Positions 59,846 to 64,000 of a stretch of 64,000 bases of DNA are shown here, piece by piece. How positions within the stretch are numbered: position 1 is the first letter of the stretch; each line of letters begins with the position of its first letter. The stretch is taken from positions 62,001 through 126,000 of the forward strand of contig JAUIIJ010000004.1 in NCBI GenBank assembly GCA_030431825.1. Reading direction: 5' to 3'. Source of the DNA: Alphaproteobacteria bacterium (lineage in GTDB: Bacteria > Pseudomonadota > Alphaproteobacteria > Rhodobacterales > Rhodobacteraceae). A program made the translations under genes and the position numbers. The notes below the pieces were generated by a model, which did not search any database, was not told the origin of the DNA, and saw nothing but the letters and a program-made list of their open reading frames with translations.

Positions 59846-61651
59846 TCATGCCGCCTCGACAAGTGTCAGCCGCCGCATCGTCAGATGCCCGGCACAATCA
59901 ATGCCGGACTCGCGCAGGCGAGCTTGCAAATCCTTGAGCGCGAGCCGCTCGCGGAAATCCCAGAACACCGGGAAATCACCGGGCGCACAGCTGTGCAGAT
60001 CGCGCAGCAGCGTGTCCTCCAGCCCCCGGTCAAGGATCGCGCGGGTATCCCCGGGCACCGGCATCATATTGCCCGGGCGGGCTTCGCGCGCGATCATGAG
60101 ATGCTCGAAATCGGCCAGCGTCGCGTCCTGTCCCGGCCCGAAGATGCGTACTGCCCCGATCGCCGCCGGGCGCTCGTGATCCGCAAGTTCCTGAAGGGTC
60201 TGGCTCACGATGTCGGCCATGATCAGCCGTTGTTCCCGCACCGTCAGATCCGGTTGCTGAAGGCTGCGCGTCAGGGGTGTGATGCCATCGATCCGGGTCA
60301 GCCCGTCGGCATGACCGACCTTCAGGTCCACCGCGCCCATCACCCTCTGCCGACGCAGCGGCACCTCGCTCGCGGTGAGTTCGGACACCGGCTTGCGCGA
60401 TGCCAGCCCCGGTGCGATCGCCATCACCCGCCGGAAATCAAGCGGCACGATTTGCATCGCGGCAAGGATCCAGAACATCAGCGCGACGGGCGGCAAGGCC
60501 CCGACGAGAACCGCCAGGCCCGCGACCCCGATGACCGTCCATTTCGCAACCTCGCCAAAGAGATCGGGGGCAGAAAGCGCGTTGAACATGTCCACCCCCA
60601 GACCCAGCTTGCTGTAGCGGCCGATCCCCTTGCGCACCGACCGGCGGCAGACCTTGACGTCGTCAAGCTGCACCACGACCAGCAACGAGCCGAACAGCAG
60701 CAGATGCGCCAGCGCGATATAGGGGCTCAGGAAACACAGCAGCGCAGGCACCGCGACAAACGCCCCAAGCGCCGCCGGGACCTGTGAACGCTGCGGGATC
60801 GACACGCTGAGCCCACGGCGCAGCGCGCCCGAAACCTCTTGTTCGGGACGCCCGCGAAACCCGCTCAGGTCGCGTCCTCTGGCGGCCGTCCGCAGCACGC
60901 CGCGCCAGAGCCGGTTCTGGTTGCGCCGGATCCATCCATCCTCGCCCTCGAACTTGACCTGATGCGCCACCAGCAACAACACTCCGCAGACCCCGATCAG
61001 GCCAAACGCCATCAGCAGCGACGGAAAGCTCGCCTGATTGAGAACCAGATACAGCACCGCCACGAGGCAAAGCAAAATCGCGCATTCCAGCAGCCGGGTT
61101 GCAAAGCCGACAATGAACAGCGCAACAGGTTCGATGCTGCGCCGTTTTTGCCCGCCCACGGTCGCCCGGTGCGTCGGCCTGGAGGGTAAGGAGGCAGATG
61201 CGCCAGATGGTTTGCAGACCTCGAGCAGGCTCCCCGAATAGAGGCATGCGAAATCGGCGGCCGGATAGAATACCGGACCGACCGCCGGATCGAAAACCAG
61301 TACGCCACCGGCCCCGGCGCGCAGCAAGACGACATAGTGCTGCTGCTGCATATGCAGGATCGCCCTGCCCCTGATCTTGTGCAGGCTGCCGGCGGGCACC
61401 TTGAGCGCCTTGGCGGAAAAACCCAGCCGGTCCTGAAAATAGATCCGCAGCGCATCGAGGCTGGTGCCGGAACGATCGGGGTCAAGTTCCTCGACCGCCT
61501 GCACCGCATCCGCCGGACGCTCCAGCAGGTTGGCCAGGGTCAAGGCACAGGCCACCCCGCAATCGGTGCGCCCGGTCTGCATCACGAACGCCCGGCGTCG
61601 GGTCAGGAGCATGCAGACGGATGCGATCCAGAAGAGGCTAGATTGAAGCAT
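59846..61651 (-). CDS. C39 peptidase fused to ABC-exporter-like membrane domain, lacking ATPase
   Basis: A 601-residue protein. Residues 20-145 are a bacteriocin-processing C39 peptidase with oxyanion Gln25 and Cys31 in MQTGRTDCGVACALT, His105 in QQQHYVVLL and Asp121 in VFDPAVGP, so the active site is complete. Three hydrophobic pairs follow at about 176-230, 291-328 and 369-405, as in type I ABC exporters. The remaining 195 residues contain no Walker A, LSGGQ or Walker B. C39 exporters normally have about 700 residues with an ATPase at the end. Start 61651 overlaps the HlyD-like gene by 14 bases; a later start (Met14 or Met24) is possible. Confidence 0.8.
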   Translation of the reverse strand: MLQSSLFWIASVCMLLTRRRAFVMQTGRTDCGVACALTLANLLERPADAVQAVEELDPDRSGTSLDALRIYFQDRLGFSAKALKVPAGSLHKIRGRAILHMQQQHYVVLLRAGAGGVLVFDPAVGPVFYPAADFACLYSGSLLEVCKPSGASASLPSRPTHRATVGGQKRRSIEPVALFIVGFATRLLECAILLCLVAVLYLVLNQASFPSLLMAFGLIGVCGVLLLVAHQVKFEGEDGWIRRNQNRLWRGVLRTAARGRDLSGFRGRPEQEVSGALRRGLSVSIPQRSQVPAALGAFVAVPALLCFLSPYIALAHLLLFGSLLVVVQLDDVKVCRRSVRKGIGRYSKLGLGVDMFNALSAPDLFGEVAKWTVIGVAGLAVLVGALPPVALMFWILAAMQIVPLDFRRVMAIAPGLASRKPVSELTASEVPLRRQRVMGAVDLKVGHADGLTRIDGITPLTRSLQQPDLTVREQRLIMADIVSQTLQELADHERPAAIGAVRIFGPGQDATLADFEHLMIAREARPGNMMPVPGDTRAILDRGLEDTLLRDLHSCAPGDFPVFWDFRERLALKDLQARLRESGIDCAGHLTMRRLTLVEAA

Positions 61652-63242
61652 TTCGGGCCAACAGGAAGCTGAACAGGGACTGACGCGCCAATGGGAAGCT
61701 GAGATGCACGACAGCGCCGGGAAGATGGTCGATCTGCTGGGCGGAACTGTCGCTCACGCCCACCACGACCTGCGAAAGCACACCGCGCTTGATGATCTTG
61801 GAGGCCAGCGAGGCATTACCAAGCCGAATTCCAAGCTCCTTGGTGTCCACGGTGGAAAAATCACGATCCAGCAGAACTGCGTCAAACAGGATGTCCGACC
61901 CCGTGCGCGTGTCGCTGATCGAGCCGCGCAAAGGCTGGCCGGGGCGCAGAACGACGGCGTGCCGGTTCTCAAGGAACCCCACGATTTCATGGGCGTCCTG
62001 CTCATCGGCCGCGTCGCGCGGCTTGGGAAGGTTGATTGCCGTCGTGACCAGAATCGGCAGGTCATTCTCTGTGCGCGCAGATGTCGAGGTCACGGTCACG
62101 CGTGCCGCGGGCGGCGCGTCGAACCCGGCAAAGATCGAGATCAGGTCAAACGACCCGGCCACCTGCCGGTCGATCCGCACGTCACCTATCGCAAGACCTG
62201 CGTCAGACAGCAGGTCCCGCACGGCCGTTTCATCCGCCGGAAGCGGCAGCGTAAGCCTACGCCCATCCAGCGCCAGCTCGATCGCGCCGCTATCCGGAGC
62301 GCCATAGATCAGAGCGAAGAGGCCCGGCACGTTCCTGCCCGCTGCCAGCAGGCGCAGTGCATCGCTTTTGTCCACATCCGCGCGGCTGGCCTGCAGCGTG
62401 CGCATGTCCAGCGAAATGCTGTCCGATATCGCCACCTGGGGCACCACCGCCTTGGCCAGATAGCGCGCCTCGGCCTCGGAGCGGGTGGTTTCACGCAGCA
62501 CTTCCAGCTCGCGCATCTGCATTCTCAGATTGTCCAGCCGTTCCGTCAGGATCTCGACCTCTGCCGCGTCAATCGAATTGTCGTATTTCAGGTCATTCAG
62601 CGTCTTGACCATGTCCAGGACCATCTTGTCCGATGAAAACTTGGTCCCCTTGCTGGTGATGACGGCAAGCCGGTCGCCCTGGATGTCATCGAGCATCGAG
62701 GCAAGCTTCTGCGCCGGGAGCGCCGAAACTTCGCCTGACCGCCTGACCAGTTCCTCAAGCCGCGCAATCTGCTCCAGCCGGCTCTCATTCAGCTGGTCGA
62801 TGTCGGATTCGCTGTTCTCGTTAAAGGATTGCAGCGCCGCGAGCACGGCGGCGGTATTCTCGCTCAGGTCCATCCGCGCCGCGAGTCGTTCGGTCGTTGC
62901 GGCCAGTTTTGCGCGATCACGCCCCAGATCGACCTCGAGCTTCGACACCCGCTCGAGATGGTCGCTTTCGATCGTTGCCAGTTCACGCCGCATCGTGCCT
63001 TCGAGCAACGTGTTGTTTGCAACCGTCGTCCGGTCGACCACCGCCGTGACGATCTGTCCGGGCAGGAAACGCCCCTCTTGCGAGGGGTAATGCACCACGA
63101 CCCCCGGATCGGTCGCCCGGATCGTGCGCACGCCACCGGGATTGACCACGAGGCCGAAGCCATCGACCGAGAACGACACCGGAACGTAGAATACGCCAAG
63201 CGCCGCCAGCAACAGCCCAACCGATACTGATAACAATTTCAT
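61638..63242 (-). CDS. HlyD-like periplasmic adaptor protein
   Basis: A 534-residue protein with one N-terminal membrane segment (MKLLSVSVGLLLAALGVFYV), a short biotinyl-lipoyl-like strand region (TIRATDPGVVVHYPSQEGRF), long coiled coils at about 85-175 and 215-285 (RLDNLRMQMRELEVLRETTR), and a beta-rich C-terminal half ending with AVVHLSFPLARQSLFSFLL. The layout is that of a type I secretion adaptor, larger than the usual 380-480 residues. The start at 63242 has GAGG eight bases upstream. It precedes the C39 gene in the operon. Confidence 0.72.
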   Translation of the reverse strand: MKLLSVSVGLLLAALGVFYVPVSFSVDGFGLVVNPGGVRTIRATDPGVVVHYPSQEGRFLPGQIVTAVVDRTTVANNTLLEGTMRRELATIESDHLERVSKLEVDLGRDRAKLAATTERLAARMDLSENTAAVLAALQSFNENSESDIDQLNESRLEQIARLEELVRRSGEVSALPAQKLASMLDDIQGDRLAVITSKGTKFSSDKMVLDMVKTLNDLKYDNSIDAAEVEILTERLDNLRMQMRELEVLRETTRSEAEARYLAKAVVPQVAISDSISLDMRTLQASRADVDKSDALRLLAAGRNVPGLFALIYGAPDSGAIELALDGRRLTLPLPADETAVRDLLSDAGLAIGDVRIDRQVAGSFDLISIFAGFDAPPAARVTVTSTSARTENDLPILVTTAINLPKPRDAADEQDAHEIVGFLENRHAVVLRPGQPLRGSISDTRTGSDILFDAVLLDRDFSTVDTKELGIRLGNASLASKIIKRGVLSQVVVGVSDSSAQQIDHLPGAVVHLSFPLARQSLFSFLLARNASI

Positions 63243-63323
63243 GATGTTACCTCGAATAGCGACATCACTGGATAAGCATATCCCGACAAACAACTGTTTT
63301 CAAATGCAAAAATTTCCATCATA

Positions 63324-63800
63324 TCACAGAGTCTCCGGATTCAGCTTCTTCGTGTGATAATCCGCAATCACCGAGCGCAGGATCGCCATCAACGTCATGA
63401 TATCGGTTTCAATCTCGACCGCCGGAGGAATTGGCGGCTTTTCAACCGCACGCACCCCCTCTGCGTCGATCAGCAGCGAGCGACGAACCCGCCCGTCGAT
63501 CAGGAACGCCACATGCCATGTGTCGCGCCCGCTCTTCGCCAGATTTTCCGCATGGAAGAACCGCGGCAGCAGTTCGGCAATCATCAGGTCGAGCTTTTCC
63601 GGCGTGCTCAAGGCGTTGAACCTCAGCCGATCATTGATATCGCGGTCAAAGGCGGTCGCGGCATCAAGCGCGGGGCGAAAACAGGCGGCAACCCTGGCGC
63701 CATCCGGCTCGGCCTGAACCGTTGCGCGCCCTGCGGCAATCGCCTTGTTCAGCGACATGGATTTTACCGCGTATCCCGAAGCCTGGTCGATGAACTGCAT
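63324..63800 (-). CDS. Hypothetical protein, possible SCP2-like domain
   Basis: A 158-residue soluble protein with SD AAAGG before the start. It begins MQFIDQASGYAVKSM; the C-terminal half (AFLIDGRVRRSLLIDAEGV, then EIETDIMTLMAILRSV and YHTKKLNPETL) follows the strand-and-helix pattern of SCP2 sterol/lipid-carrier domains, where a hydrophobic pocket binds lipid. The resemblance is weak. It is the first gene of the minus-strand cluster with the HlyD-like and C39 genes (81 bases from the former) and could be substrate, chaperone or lipid-binding accessory. Confidence 0.6.
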   Translation of the reverse strand: MQFIDQASGYAVKSMSLNKAIAAGRATVQAEPDGARVAACFRPALDAATAFDRDINDRLRFNALSTPEKLDLMIAELLPRFFHAENLAKSGRDTWHVAFLIDGRVRRSLLIDAEGVRAVEKPPIPPAVEIETDIMTLMAILRSVIADYHTKKLNPETL

Positions 63801-63953
63801 GTTGAAGCCTTTGTCTCGCTGCTTGTAAACCCTGTCTTCCGCGCCTGCCGTGGCGGATGTCTTCCGAAATAGCGCGCAGGGTCGGTGCCAATCCTGCCGA
63901 CCGGCCGGATGTGCAACCGGGCACAGACCCGCCGGCCCTTGATCGTGGGCGCC

Positions 63954-64000
63954 CTAGGCGTCCGCCTGGAGCGCGTGATGAACCGCGCCCACGGAATCCA
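63954..64000 (-). CDS. C-terminal end of a gene entering from beyond the window
   Basis: On the minus strand an open frame without stop enters from the window edge and ends with the residues DSVGAVHHALQADA before a TAG at 63954-63956. Only about 15 codons are visible, too few to name a family. The 150 bases between this stop and the hypothetical gene downstream show no gene. Confidence 0.3.
   Translation of the reverse strand, partial: DSVGAVHHALQADA

Noticed and set aside
59846-61651. Complete C39 ABC exporter with ATPase
   Set aside because: No Walker A, signature or Walker B sequence is found in the C-terminal region on reading.
63664-63924. 86-codon minus-strand frame over the start of the last hypothetical gene
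   Set aside because: It overlaps the better-supported 158-residue gene in another frame and has a shadow-like Arg-rich composition.
1-64000. tRNA genes, rRNA genes, CRISPR arrays, insertion sequences or prophage
   Set aside because: None was seen in the gene gaps, and no transposase, integrase or Cas protein was recognised among the coding regions.

Overview
The window looks like a chromosomal stretch of an alphaproteobacterium of the order Rhodobacterales (roseobacter type). It is GC-rich and densely coded. The evidence is the mix of families: an invasion-associated-locus-B protein, a PAS protein paired with no output domain, two TRAP transporter systems (DctPQM and TAXI types), a branched-chain amino acid ABC transporter, a GlxA/AraC regulator, class II DAHP synthase, and a corrinoid/folate C1 module. 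I saw no transposase, integrase, phage gene, tRNA, rRNA or CRISPR array. Nearly all genes are intact.

Layout. 1-5.2 kb: housekeeping (gamma-carbonic-anhydrase-like fragment, gmk, YicC RNase), a PAS gene, class II DAHP synthase and a GlxA-type regulator. 5.2-11.8 kb: secreted sugar dehydrogenase, then a five-gene Liv-type ABC uptake operon. 11.9-15.1 kb: small lipoprotein, HerA-like ATPase, a gene-free stretch with a likely small RNA, and an IalB protein. 15.1-20.3 kb: envelope block, with an L,D-transpeptidase/LpxD/ACP/ketoacyl synthase operon divergent from a MepK-like DUF882 peptidase. 20.4-25.3 kb: DctPQM TRAP transporter whose large permease carries a long C-terminal coiled-coil tail. 25.7-38.8 kb: a long run of minus-strand metabolic genes: C1 module (MTHFR, methyl-THF methyltransferase), M24 peptidase, Asp/Glu-racemase family, SDR, aminotransferase, nitrilase, a 912-residue PLP decarboxylase, ATP-grasp ligase and C45 N-terminal-nucleophile enzyme. 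39-44.8 kb: Ppx/GppA, RlmE, BrkB, AI-2E permease, HDAC-like enzyme, K+ channel. 45-49 kb: AttEFGH-like ABC system. 49-56.6 kb: DapA-family enzyme, second PAS protein, UspA with TAXI-TRAP transporter, AMACR-type CoA enzyme. 56.9-63.8 kb: secreted HExxH protein and 2OG-Fe oxygenase convergent with a four-gene export-like cluster.

The two most unusual loci are these. (1) 58.6-63.8 kb: an HlyD-like adaptor, a C39 peptidase fused to an ABC-exporter-like membrane domain, and a second such membrane protein. The order resembles NHLM-type bacteriocin exporters, but neither membrane protein has a nucleotide-binding domain. (2) 25.7-32.0 kb: decarboxylase, ATP-grasp, C45 acyltransferase/hydrolase and nitrilase, which together look like an undescribed pathway for making or breaking an amide-linked amine.

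Starts were chosen from Shine-Dalgarno sequences, family N-termini and overlaps. Gene symbols are given only where the family is clear. All function calls are from reading the translated sequences without database searches.
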